Source: Chara braunii
Taxonomy: Eukaryota; Streptophyta; Charophyceae; Charales; Characeae
Assembly: GCA_003427395.1 (NCBI GenBank)
Contig: BFEA01000010.1
Location: 3,113,272 to 3,146,166 of the forward strand
Direction: 5' to 3'
Length of the DNA stretch: 32,895 bases
Shown: positions 18,743 to 27,335 of the stretch, in pieces
Layout of the letters: every line of letters starts with the position of its first letter
How positions within the stretch are numbered: position 1 is the stretch's first letter
The notes under the pieces: generated by a model
Database searches by the model: none
Told to the model about the DNA's origin: nothing
What the model saw: only the letters and a program-made list of their open reading frames with translations
Made by a program: the position numbers and the translations under genes

Positions 18743-19072
18743 AATGTGAGTCTTTATGCAAGTGAGCACAATATTCTTTATAACATACTTGCAAGCGGAC
18801 GTCATCGGGGAGGTTCCACACGTGCGACAGACCGCCGGACCGGACCCGCGAATGTGCGCCTGACGATCAGTTACGCCCCGCCCCCCCCAATAAAAAAAAA
18901 TGACCCCGTCCGGTCCGGTCCGGGTCCGTCTAGTCCGAGGGGAGGGTGCCGCGCGCGGCAAAGCGGGCCGGACCGGACGCTCGTCCGGTCCGTCTGCTTG
19001 CAAGTATGGTTTATAGCATACAGGGAACGAGATATTGCAACCTTGTTCAACGTCAACGCTCTAAGAATAACG
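18743..19072 (+). CDS. PRIMPOL: PrimPol-like zinc-module exon, first half, element-interrupted
   Basis: From 19006 the frame reads MVYSIQGTRYCNLVQRQRSK followed by NN, ending at donor AACG|GTGAGT in phase 1. It matches the family pattern LVYDI-x-x-x-R-x-C-x6-H-x-S-NN. The cysteine ligand is present, but the histidine seven residues later reads Arg (CGC; His would be CAC or CAT). Upstream, the frame NILYNILAS at 18767-18793 is in register once the 201-bp element and one copy of its 8-bp duplication are set aside, so the exon probably began before the insertion. With the insertion, the frame is shifted. If splicing instead uses the AAG at 19004 as acceptor, the element could have supplied an intron border. 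Confidence 0.6.
18796..18996. mobile_element. 201-bp GC-rich MITE-like insertion, 8-bp target duplication
   Basis: Bordered on both sides by CTTGCAAG (18788-18795 and 18997-19004). Inside, the GC content jumps against AT-rich flanks. Ends read CGGACG and CGTCTG (weak terminal inversion). The right part contains a perfect 10-bp palindrome CGGACCGGAC/GTCCGGTCCG around GCTC (18969-18992) and short GTCCG repeats. A central A9 tract (18892-18900) divides two GC walls. An 8-bp duplication is usual for hAT-type elements, but the duplicated site is itself palindromic, so the exact borders could shift slightly. No coding capacity. Confidence 0.7.
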
Positions 19073-19279
19073 GTGAGTTGATTTTTTTAAAAAAAAATTG
19101 TTAGAATTAATTATTAATTCTAACAAACACTCATTTCCAAGACCCCAACAAACACCAAACTTGGCACATACAGACCTTGACCACGAAGTACAACAGCGGA
19201 GGATTTTAAAAATTAAATTCTAAAAAATTGATCAAAAATGCACATTTTAGTGTCGAGGAGGTTAAACCACATGTTCCTT
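19073..19279 (+). other. PrimPol intron, 5' part
   Basis: Begins with a GTGAGT donor, followed by an inverted repeat GTTAGAATTAAT/ATTAATTCTAAC at about 19100-19124. Otherwise AT-rich. Confidence 0.55.
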
Positions 19280-19513
19280 TCATGATGTCTTGCCCGGGCC
19301 TCGTAAGCCCCTAGGGCGACCAGTATCCCGAGCCATGACGAGGCTGGCAGTACCGGATGCTCCCTTGCCTACACCGCCCACGAGAATAACACGGAAGGGG
19401 AAAAAAAATACTAATAAAAAATATATAAAACTAGGAATAAAAAAAAAAACAATGCATGTGCGTGGGAGAGAGAGAGAGAGTCCATAACGAGAGAGAGAGA
19501 GAAAAACCATAAC

Positions 19514-19575
<62 letters not shown>

Positions 19576-19697
19576 GACGGGAGGGGGGAAAAAAAAAAAC
19601 ATGTGAATGCATTTTCACTGTCAATTTTTCTTTTTTTTAGGTATTGTTTGTCCATGCCCAGGTACCCCAGGCGTTAGACCCCCCCGGGCGTCATGAC
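19280..19697. mobile_element. GC-walled element with GA/poly-A core
   Basis: Left wall TGCCCGGGCCTCGTAAGCCC then CTAGGG, and right wall (read inverted) CGCCCGGGGGGGTCTAACGC then CTGGGG, form imperfect terminal inverted repeats of about 27 bases. TCATGA occurs at both outer borders, a possible 6-8 base target duplication, though it is also palindromic. The core holds GA microsatellites, including a 25-base direct repeat with CCATAACGAGAG, and an A-run of about 24. It lies within a PrimPol intron. Confidence 0.55.
19464..19571. repeat. (GA)n and poly-A
   Basis: Three GA runs separated by TCCATAAC / AACCATAAC, then an A-run of about 24. On the minus strand it translates as Ser/Leu/Phe shadows. 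Confidence 0.9.
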
Positions 19698-19753
19698 CGA
19701 ATGACTGACAACTTGTGACAATCTTCCTAGCTTTTCAGTGGCATGCTATGTCT

Positions 19754-19831
19754 CTCTCTCTCTATCTATGTATCTATACATCTACGTATCTATTTACATA
19801 TCTATCTACCTATCTATCCACCTATCTATCT
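19754..19831. repeat. (TCTA)n imperfect microsatellite
   Basis: TCTATCTATGTATCTATACA-type tetranucleotide array with ATG/ACG variants, in the PrimPol intron upstream of the exon at 19948. Confidence 0.9.
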
Positions 19832-19947
19832 TTGCGGCAAATATCAACCATTAAAATCAAAGATGCATCTTTGTTGATAGCTTCTTGTTTTAAATTATCT
19901 TTGTTTTGTGTGTGTACGCCCATCTATAGGGGTCTCCTTTCCAACAG

Positions 19948-20013
19948 TGATGTATATCGAGAACTGCAACGCAAGAACTTGTCACACAAAATGTCACGAC
20001 TTCTCGTGCAAAG
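19948..20013 (+). CDS. PRIMPOL: PrimPol-like zinc-module exon, second half
   Basis: Acceptor TTTCCAACAG| and donor CAAAG|GTGAAC frame 66 bases. The first two bases complete a Val codon with the G of the previous exon, giving NN-VMYIENCNARTCHTKCHD then FSCK. Family pattern: SNN-x-M-x-x-V...W/Y-Y-x-K-C-H-D-P-x-C. The two cysteine ligands (C-x4-C in KCHDFSC) are intact. The distance from the former His position to the first of these Cys is 20 residues, the same as between zinc ligands His426 and Cys446 of human PrimPol. This exact spacing, across a splice junction with matching phase, is the strongest evidence for the family assignment. Confidence 0.75.
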
Positions 20014-20131
20014 GTGAACTCTTTTCTGCCCTGCTCTTCTGTACCATGTTAGAAATCAATCATTTTATTGCACTTAGTTGCTTTGGTCAATATCAAAACC
20101 TCTTGTTTTTTTTTTTTGTGTGTGATTACAG

Positions 20132-20224
20132 ACTGGCATCCAGACCATCGTCCGCTTGTGGCTTGTGAGCCCGCACCAACCCTGAAAATCCTAAAAATTC
20201 AGGGCTCTGTTAACCGTCTCTCAG
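20132..20224 (+). CDS. PRIMPOL: PrimPol-like exon following the zinc module
   Basis: A long T tract then GTGATTACAG| is a strong acceptor, and TCTCAG|GTGAGG a strong donor. Phase 1 entry makes Asp from G|AC, and the frame reads DWHPDHRPLVACEPAPTLKI then LKIQGSVNRLS, again leaving in phase 1, like every other intron from 18493 onward. The position just after HDxxCK agrees with the PrimPol C-terminal extension, which is poorly conserved. The following exon was not found: from about 20300 retroelement-like sequence begins, so the 3' end may be missing or far away. Confidence 0.6.
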
Positions 20225-20429
20225 GTGAGGGCTCGCAAAAAAGAAAAATTATAATTTTAACAATCCTTAAAATTTACTAAAAAACTTTGTTATGGAAAGT
20301 TTTTGTTATTGGGCTTGTCTAGTAGCTTTACGCTATCGAGCGCATCGGTCCGGCACGGCACGAGCGGGGCGGGACCCTCCCGACCACGTCACGCAGGTGT
20401 TGGTTTGATCCTCGTCGAGAATACATCTG

Positions 20430-20770
20430 GAGCTTCTGCACGTCGCTCCGGTCGAGTGCGCCGGCCATATCTCTCGCGAGCCCCTACGACAGGATACGGC
20501 TTATGCAAGGCACGACTTACCTCCACCTTACGGGAGCTGTGACCTCCCTTTGGTGGGCGTATCCCCGCCGAGCTACGAGTCCACAGTACGAAAGTTAATC
20601 AGTTGCATCGTAGAGGTAGACCTGCCAAAGGCGTTTTTCGTTCGATGTAGCATAGGGGGTACGCGTGGTTTTACGCCTCTATCGGACCCGCACGTGAACC
20701 GACGCTTTGGGGGCTGAGGTCCCACTCACGACTCGTCGTCGGTCGACTAGGACGAATCCCACACACCACG
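20430..20770 (+). repeat. Dispersed repeat family R350, copy 2
   Basis: The second copy of the family at 2440-2800. GCCCCTACGACAGGATACGG, GGGCGTATCCCCGCCGAGCT, GTACGAAAGTTAATCAGTTG and GTAGAGGTAGACC align in order with the first copy at about 65-70% by eye. GC content is higher here. It precedes the hairpin arrays and could be the border of the same retroelement. Confidence 0.6.
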
Positions 20771-22129
20771 CGTACACCTCTAAAAACATAAATTTTAGAA
20801 GACACACACACATACATAACGGCACAAACAAACAACTGACACAAATCCTTGTCCCTTCAATAACCTTCCCATAACTTCCCGATGCGGAAGTCAGATGGGC
20901 GACGCGCGCGAGACTTTGTATAAAACCCCGCGGACGCATAGTCTTCCCATATCGACTAGCAATGTATGAATATGCATGGAGTCGCGATGATGGCGTGCTA
21001 TGTAGTGCCTATAATCAAGCGGTCCTTCGTGGATCCGAGTACCACTTATGACACTTAGGTGTCAAACTCAAAGTATAGTGAAAGTTTACCCCTTCACGAT
21101 ATTGCACGGCCGAAGGAACAGTCGTGCACCCCCCTCGGCACCTTCGGCCTTTAGGCTGAGTGTCTCGGTCGGCAGGGCAAATAGGCTCTGCGCGGCGGGT
21201 GATGCCTTCCATGAAGAGTCTAGGACTTGGGATGTCCTGGACAAGGACCTGAAATCCAAGGTCAGGACTAACGTCCGACTAAGAAATCTCTTTAAGAAGC
21301 ATACAACAAATAGAGGGGGGTTTCCTTCCTTTCTCAATCTCAACCCCAATTAAACCCTTAAGCATAGGTCTTTTGGCTACGATAACATCCAACCATAGGT
21401 AAATACGTATATATATATGTATGTATATAGTGGAGAATATATACGTGACGATCACTTCTCACAATCATAGTGAGACTCCTCACAAACATATATATGTATG
21501 TGATCGCAAACAATCAAATCCAAAGTCCGAACCACAGAATATACTTGCAATCACATCAAAGAGTCAACCAAAAGTCCACACACTACACAGAGTCAACTTT
21601 CACCATTCTCTATACTCATACCCCCTCACTTTAGTTATTTACGTCCCAGCCTTCGTCCAATCTTCCATAATTAAATACTCAGTACCTTTGTTAAATGGTC
21701 ATTCAATAAAAGTCAGGGTGAAAACCTTAATAAAATAATAAAACTCACGAGGGCTGAAGCCTTTTAGGTTGAGTATTGAGGACAAATTGGAGTTGAGTCG
21801 CGGACCGACGAATCGGCAACCGACTTGTTATCAGTGATAATAAAAGATGATCCTCGTGGGATTAAGCTGAATATTTTCCAGATCCTGAATCAGATGATCA
21901 AGAGGACCTGTAACACAGGACAGACCAATACTCAAACTAAGTTCATAAGTATATGGAGAATAAAACTTCATAACATATTCTCACTCAAGGTCCTTCTACT
22001 AGCTAAGCCTAGGCGTACCTCTAAGTCAGTACCCAACGCAAGGTAAACCTATAGTAGCATCTCTCCTACCCAGGGTGGATTGCCATAATTGTCACCTGTC
22101 AAAATATAGTCCAACTCCTTTTAAAAAAA
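20771..22129. other. Retroelement-like spacer, no gene
   Basis: It holds a 9-bp perfect stem GGCCGAAGG/CCTTCGGCC (21108-21116, 21141-21149) and an ATATATGTATGT microsatellite near 21408-21430. The stretch 21520-21620 is rich in AAAGTC/AGTCAAC motifs, seen again near 29275-29300. Open frames at 21048-21353 have no recognised domain, and no RT or integrase motif is visible. Confidence 0.45.
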
Positions 22130-22690
22130 ATAAAATCGGCAGCGCTTCCTGTAGGAAAAATATTTTTCCAAAATTTATGATAACTAAAACATGAAAACAA
22201 AACTAATCTTTAATTCTGGAAAGTCCAATTTTGTCTAACTCCCTGAATTAGTAAAAATTTTAGCAGCGCTCCCTTTAGAAAAGAAGCCTTTCCAGATTTT
22301 TACTAAGTCGGATATGAACTCAGAAGCAAGACATGAGTTCAACAACTAAGACAAAATCAAACTAACTTCTTAGATTTGTATAAATTTCGGCATCACTCCC
22401 TTTGAAAAAGTGTTAAACCAAAATTTATACAAAGTTAAGTTCAGAATCTAAAGTAACTTTGACGTCTCAAGGTCCAATTTTTTGTTTAACTCCCTGAAGT
22501 AACAAAAATTTGAGTAGCACTCTCTTTGGAAAATAAGGCTTTCCAAATTTTTACTAAGCCGAAAAGTCAGAAAAACTGAACCTTGAAAAAACAAAATTTG
22601 ACTAACTCCTAGGTTTTGTAAAAAAATTGGCAGCGCTTCCCGCTGAAAAAGTGGTTTACCAAGATTTATACAATACCAAGTATAATAAAA
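22130..22690 (+). repeat. Hairpin array H1: conserved apex, covarying stems
   Basis: Five units, apices at about 22141, 22265, 22392, 22516 and 22632, spaced 124, 127, 124 and 116 bases. Each has a conserved segment of the form GGCAGCGCTCCCTTTGGAAAA-like sequence between arms that pair with each other. Unit 2 pairs TTAGTAAAAAT (22248) with ATTTTTACTAA (22296). Unit 3 pairs TTGTATAAATTT (22376) with AAATTTATACAA (22421). Unit 4 pairs AAAAATTTG with CAAATTTTT. Arm sequences differ between units while pairing persists. No protein is encoded. Confidence 0.8.
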
Positions 22691-22964
22691 AATCACAGAA
22701 AATGCAGGAATTGACCTAAGTAAAATAAACTTAGCTAAAAAAATGCGGAAATTAAAACTAACTCCTATGACTCTAGCACGTGGCGAACATCTAAAGCAAC
22801 TACCTATCAACTGAAACTCATACTAAGCAGTGATCTCACTCAGCCACATGCAAGTCAAACCACAAAGGTAAATACTCTCATCAGCCCAAAGTCAACCTTA
22901 TCAAACAATAGTTCATGATCTTTAAATAATTTATCCCTTTATACCCAACTTACATAAGGCATAA

Positions 22965-23640
22965 AGCTAGACCACCCAATTTTATGGGAACCTATCTAGC
23001 TCAGGGCACTACAATTTTTCTCTTCTCTAGGCACACGACTAGGTTAGCCAGCCTAAGTATCCACGTTATATATAATTGTTTGCACTTTGTCTTTTAAGGC
23101 AACATATGACTGAACCGGTCATCTTATATTAAGATTCAGCCTGTCCATTCTTACCACAATTTTCATTCTTAATTCATAGTCTTTTCAGTTTGTGGTAAGC
23201 TATAGTTAGACCATCCAATCTTATGAAAAAATGTCTGACTAGCTTGTTCATAAGTAAATAGTATAAGATATAAACAAATTTAACCTTTTGGTTCCAGCAT
23301 GTGCGCGGTTCCAGACCAGACCACCCAATCTTATGGGAACCATCCCTGTCTTTTGCCTGAATTTTCCCCTTAAAAATAAAACAAGAGAGAGTATGAGTTA
23401 TCCAATCTTATGGAACATGCCCAGCTCTCCTTCAGAACTAATCAAACATACGAAAACCCAAAGAAGCAAGGCAACCAAGCCATCCAATCTTATGAAAAAA
23501 TGCTTGGTTCCTAAAAGTCAAACAAATGCAGCCCTCGCAAGTCAAAGCAACCAGACCACCCAATCTTATGGAAACTTGTCTGGTTCTTCAGGCAATCGAA
23601 AATAAGCACAACACTGGACCCCCCAATCTTATGAAGACTC
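22965..23640 (+). repeat. Hairpin array H2: conserved loop CACCCAATCTTATGG
   Basis: Seven occurrences of CCAATCTTATGR (one CCAATTTTATGG), at about 22975, 23215, 23325, 23402, 23483, 23560 and 23620, the last ones about 60-80 bases apart. Flanking stems differ but pair: AGCTAGA/TCTAGCT (22965, 22995); AGTTAGAC/GTCTGACT (23204, 23233, one G-T pair); AACCAAGC/GCTTGGTT (23473, 23502); AACCAGAC/GTCTGGTT (23549, 23578). The unit near 23325 uses GGTTCC/GGAACC. This is covariation around a fixed loop. It follows array H1 directly and is non-coding. Confidence 0.85.
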
Positions 23641-24186
23641 TCCCAACCTTTGGTTGACCCAGTCAGAGACAAGCAATACAACCTTCCTCCCACCTTTCCC
23701 CCCAGATGTAACTCCACAATCTTCTTTCAGTCAGCTAAACAAAACTGAAGCTGCAACTTGCACACTCACTCCTTTAATTAAGTCTGATTTATCCTGAAAG
23801 TCAAACATAAAGTCAAAGTAGGGATGCAAACAATATACTCAGTCAACATAGCAAGAAGTACAAATATGGGTTATAGCTGGGTTTATAGAGGGAAAACAAA
23901 TGGTTACCTCTCAATTCCCTGTCACTAGAACTCCTCCTGAGTTCTGGTAGAGCTCTCTCAATCGGTGCGCTGACTCCCCATAAATTCTTGCTGCGGCCCT
24001 ACGGGTTGCAATCCCGTCTGCCGCCTTCCTCTCAGAACAGGACTAGACTTAGATTAAGAAGGGCAGAAGATAAGGGGTTTCAGACTCTCGAGATATAGGA
24101 GAGGGACAGACTCAACTCTCTATAGAGGGACTTGTTATCTTCCAGCGCCTGAGGGCCTCACAATGGCGGCTAGAATACAGTAACAG
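23641..24186 (+). other. Spacer with further short hairpins
   Basis: Contains GAACTC/GAGTTC (about 23929-23945), a palindromic AGAGCTCT (about 23951) and ACGGG/CCCGT with a seven-base loop TTGCAAT inside GCGGC/GCCGC (about 23993-24022). The last resembles a T-arm, but no tRNA can be built around it. No gene was found. Confidence 0.45.
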
Positions 24187-25269
24187 CTTGGTCAAAACCA
24201 AAGTCAAACCAGCGGGCTTTGTCCTCCTCCGAGATTACAGCGTTGTACCCACTCACCAGATGGGCCGCTGGCCTGCCAAGGTGGGCGACGTTCAAAATAG
24301 AGTCTGCCCCTTCCAAAGAACGCCGCAAACTTCACAAAGACACCACACGCGAAGCAACCATACGGAGCAGCAAGGCACCGTGGGGCACAACAACTACCAG
24401 TATGAGCAACAATGAATGAAGATGACACAACAACAAGCTCAACATAATAGTGAGCAGGAGTAGTGCAGTTAGAAACAAATTTTGTAGTAGCCTGTAGCCG
24501 ACTGAGCCAATCGAAGTATGTAACGGAGTTGGTCACGACACCGCAGCTCAAGCTTCGGTCGGCCGCTACTTCAGCCAGCAGGCAAGCATGCCATCTATGA
24601 CCCGCCTCTCGCTGCCTTCCCTGCAGACGAATGGAACAGAACTGTCTCAATAGTCGGGTGGGGCAAGGCCGACCCGCTCTCCTGAAGATATGCGTCAGCC
24701 AACAAGTACGACTCTGACCCCGCTGCTGGTCTGCCTCTACTTCGACTGATTACGAAGAATCAAGTTAGACTGTATCTTCCGCTAAAATGCGGAAAGATAC
24801 ATTCGTATACCAATCACTCGCTATGCCGCCGTCGCGACCAGACCTTCACTATGCCAGGTATGACCACTCCTCCTTCCTCTATTTAGCATGCACCTGTCCA
24901 CCGGTAAGTCCTCGACCCCATAAATGTCTGACCCCGCTGTTAGCCTCACACTACTTCTGATGACAAAAAGAGCGAAACGGAATGATCCTCCTGATAGGAC
25001 CGACCAGATACATGCACGCAAAGAGATAGAGAGGTTCTTCTTCCATCGCAAGGAGCAGCGCACCGGCCAACAAATGAGTATCCTACCCTCGCGGCTTATT
25101 CCCCTCCGTTCCCTCCCCATCATCAGCCTGAGTAGAAGCTAGATGAACCTTACGCCAAGACCGAGAAGATGCAACCGCCCGTCTGCTCACCTTTTCATCG
25201 CGCGACCTTTTTTTTTTTTTTTACTATCTTCATTTTTACTATCATTCGTGCTGGTCTAACTCGAAATTT
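24187..25269. other. Mixed-composition stretch, no gene; one strong hairpin
   Basis: A stem GTATCTTCCGC (24772-24782) pairs with GCGGAAAGATAC (24789-24800), with one bulged A and the loop TAAAAT. Open frames on both strands at 24188-24650 and 24821-25142 show no recognisable motif. Confidence 0.45.
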
Positions 25270-25800
25270 GGGTTCGCCTTACCACAAAACCTCTGCCTCG
25301 TTTGTCTCTTCACTTGAACCTATCAGTAATCACGTGCGCTACCCCTTTTTCCCACTTTGCCCCGTTCATGCTTCCCACTATATCCGTTTCATAACGCCTT
25401 CACGCGACTCTATCTCTACTAACTCAGATTCTACTAACGAACCATAAAAGTTAACTTTACCAATGAAATCAACGCGGCCTAATACCATAGCTTCGGCTCT
25501 CCTCGTATCGAAATCTATGGGGAGGCGCATGAGCTATGTGTTTCCCGCTCTCCCTCCTTCTCCACGCACAACTTTCCTTTCCTAAATCACAACTCACTAA
25601 CTACCTGCTCAAGCTAACGGCAGATTCGCGTTCACCGACCCAAAGAACCTCGTCGTAGACTCCTCCCTTGTCTGATTCCATTGGTAATCACACGCGCTAC
25701 TCCCCTTACTCCACTATGCTCTACAAAACCCTTCACCATCGTTATTCTCCCCTTTACATCTTCTCCCTCGTACGTACTTAGTGCAACCCGCGTCCGAGTC
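25270..25800 (+). repeat. Diverged direct duplication, ~360-bp offset
   Basis: AGTAATCACGTGCGCTACCC...CCCACTTTGCCCC (about 25325) is echoed by GGTAATCACACGCGCTACTC...CTCCACTATGCTC (about 25684), with similarity extending to each side. Both are C/T-rich on the plus strand. The duplication lies just downstream, in transcript sense, of the U6-like gene. Confidence 0.5.
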
Positions 25801-25889
25801 CACTCGCCTCAGCTCTGTTGACATCGGCTTGTCTTATAGCATCGTTCCTCGTCGGCCTGACCGAAGAGTATATATGAAATCATAAGGAA

Positions 25890-26001
25890 AAAAAAGTCGC
25901 TTTGGCCCTCCCCTGGTTTGTACGCGTTACTCTTGCACAGACGTCAGGCTAATCTCTTTTGTATCGTTCCAATTTTCAACGGATGTCCCGAAGGAATGGA
26001 C
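25890..26001 (-). ncRNA. Divergent full-length U6 snRNA (likely pseudogene)
   Basis: Minus strand from 26001: the 5' hairpin GTCC-ATTCC-TTCGGGAC, then CATCCG, AATTGGAACGATAC, the AGC triad in GATTAGC, the internal stem-loop region, and a T8 run (RC of 25887-25894) as pol III terminator. U6 normally forms the spliceosome active site with U2. Here the ACAGAGA box reads ACAAAAGAG, so the invariant box is lost. Most other differences from plant U6 in the 3' half are transitions, and one, C-G to U-A in the upper internal stem, keeps pairing. No upstream sequence element or TATA was recognised. Probably a pseudogene of old origin; a divergent paralogue is possible. Confidence 0.72.
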
Positions 26002-26826
26002 CTGTGGGTTTGCTTCCACAACCCCCTCTCCCCTTTGGTGCGCTCTGCTTAGGCAGGGCCATTTTTCAAACCCTCAATGGGCGAACCCGCACACAGACTC
26101 CTCACGACAGATCACTGTCAGCGATCACGCGGCCACAGAGGCACACACCGCCCGGGCAGTCCCACCTTTGGGGGCTGAGTACTTGTCAAACCGCATACGC
26201 ATTGACCGCGATTGGTCCCGCTATTGCGCTCAATAAAGATAACACACAAAGGTAACAATAGTAATAATAATCCTAATTAAACAGGTACTTGCGTGACGTG
26301 CTAACTTTACTGAAATGCTTTGAAGTCACATTGTTGTTGATGTCGTTCTTCGTACGTACGCACAGGTCAACAGCAAGTACGCCTCTCCCCCCAAAAAAAA
26401 AAAAAAAAAAAAATCTTAATTCAATCGGAAATAAAAGTCTGGTTGGTTACCAGCACCGATTTTCACAATCATCAAATGAAAAAGAGATCACACGGGTCTT
26501 AAGTCTGAGAGCCCACACACTCTCTTTTTCTACTGAACCATTTAGTCAACGTAAATTACGGGCACAGACGTGCCTCGCGCGGTATACTTAAACTTTAAAC
26601 CAACCTATTTTTTGTCATCTGCAAAAACCCGGGCGGATACCCTTGTAATGGTATTCACACTGACAGATTACCAGACCATATTAAGTGATGTCCACAGCGC
26701 TTCGCAGAATTGAAAAGCTATAAATTCATCCTTAACTCCAAATGCTGACGAGAAAGGAACCAATCCGATTAGCGGACAGACTCAGGTTCGAGGCCTCCAA
26801 CAATCCATGTCCATTCAACTATATGC
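26002..26826. other. Stretch without gene; poly-A at 26393-26413
   Basis: A B-box-like AGGTTCGAGGCCT lies at about 26783 without a matching A box. The plus frames at 25959-26255 and 26289-26591 are not recognised, and the first overlaps the U6 copy. Nothing else is supported. Confidence 0.4.
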
Positions 26827-26887
26827 TGTCAGGATTCTAACCTGGGTCTCCATTGTCCTGACACTAGGACATCGGTGTACTGGACAT
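26827..26887 (-). ncRNA. tRNA-derived SINE-like head
   Basis: On the minus strand, box-A-like TGTCCAGTACACC (RC of 26874-26886) is followed by an anticodon-arm-like TGTCCT/AGGACA (RC of 26854-26871) and a T-arm-like CAGG-TTAGAAT-CCTG whose B box is GGTTAGAATCC (RC of 26832-26842). Order and spacing resemble a tRNA, but acceptor arms do not pair, so it is not a tRNA gene. Confidence 0.35.
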
Positions 26888-27335
26888 ACGTACTACAACA
26901 TAAGTTTCAGTGACCTCTCAACTTTCCTCCCCCATTTGTCCTAGACAAACGTTGGCTTCTCGATAGGTGTCCCTAGTCTCTACCCTGCTAGTAGGGCCAT
27001 AACTAGGGATGCGGGTCCTAACCGAGACCTTCGAAGGCACTCTCACTTCCCTCCCAACAATCTTCACAATTAAACATATATATATATATATAAAATCTTA
27101 TTTTGGACTCTTCTTGCAGTCTAGTACAGGAACGTCAGGTCTCCATCCTGGCCCACAATAGTCTGGGTGATCGTGCCAGATCTACGGTCCACCTCATTGC
27201 TACTTTAGCGGTAGTGCCCTCGCAGGTTGCGCCACGATAGGTTTTCTCCTGATAAGTATTCAATCAGGGCTAAAAAAGACTCGACTCTTATCCCACGCCA
27301 TCCCACAGGAGTAAAACCCTGAAATGTGCACAAGT
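26888..27335. other. Spacer with (AT)n, no gene
   Basis: (AT)n near 27075-27092 and a sequence TTTAGCGGTAGTGCC...GCAGGTTGCGCC (about 27203-27234) that resembles pieces of tRNA arms but too close together. No coding region. Confidence 0.4.

Noticed and set aside
22965-23640. CRISPR-like array of short repeats with variable spacers
   Set aside because: Repeat spacing is irregular (60-240), flanks pair with each other, and the sequence is eukaryotic; no cas genes.
23993-24022. T-arm-like ACGGG-TTGCAAT-CCCGT as a tRNA gene
   Set aside because: No A box, anticodon arm or acceptor stem can be placed around it.
25959-26255. 98-codon plus-strand frame
   Set aside because: Starts inside the U6-like sequence read antisense; no motif.
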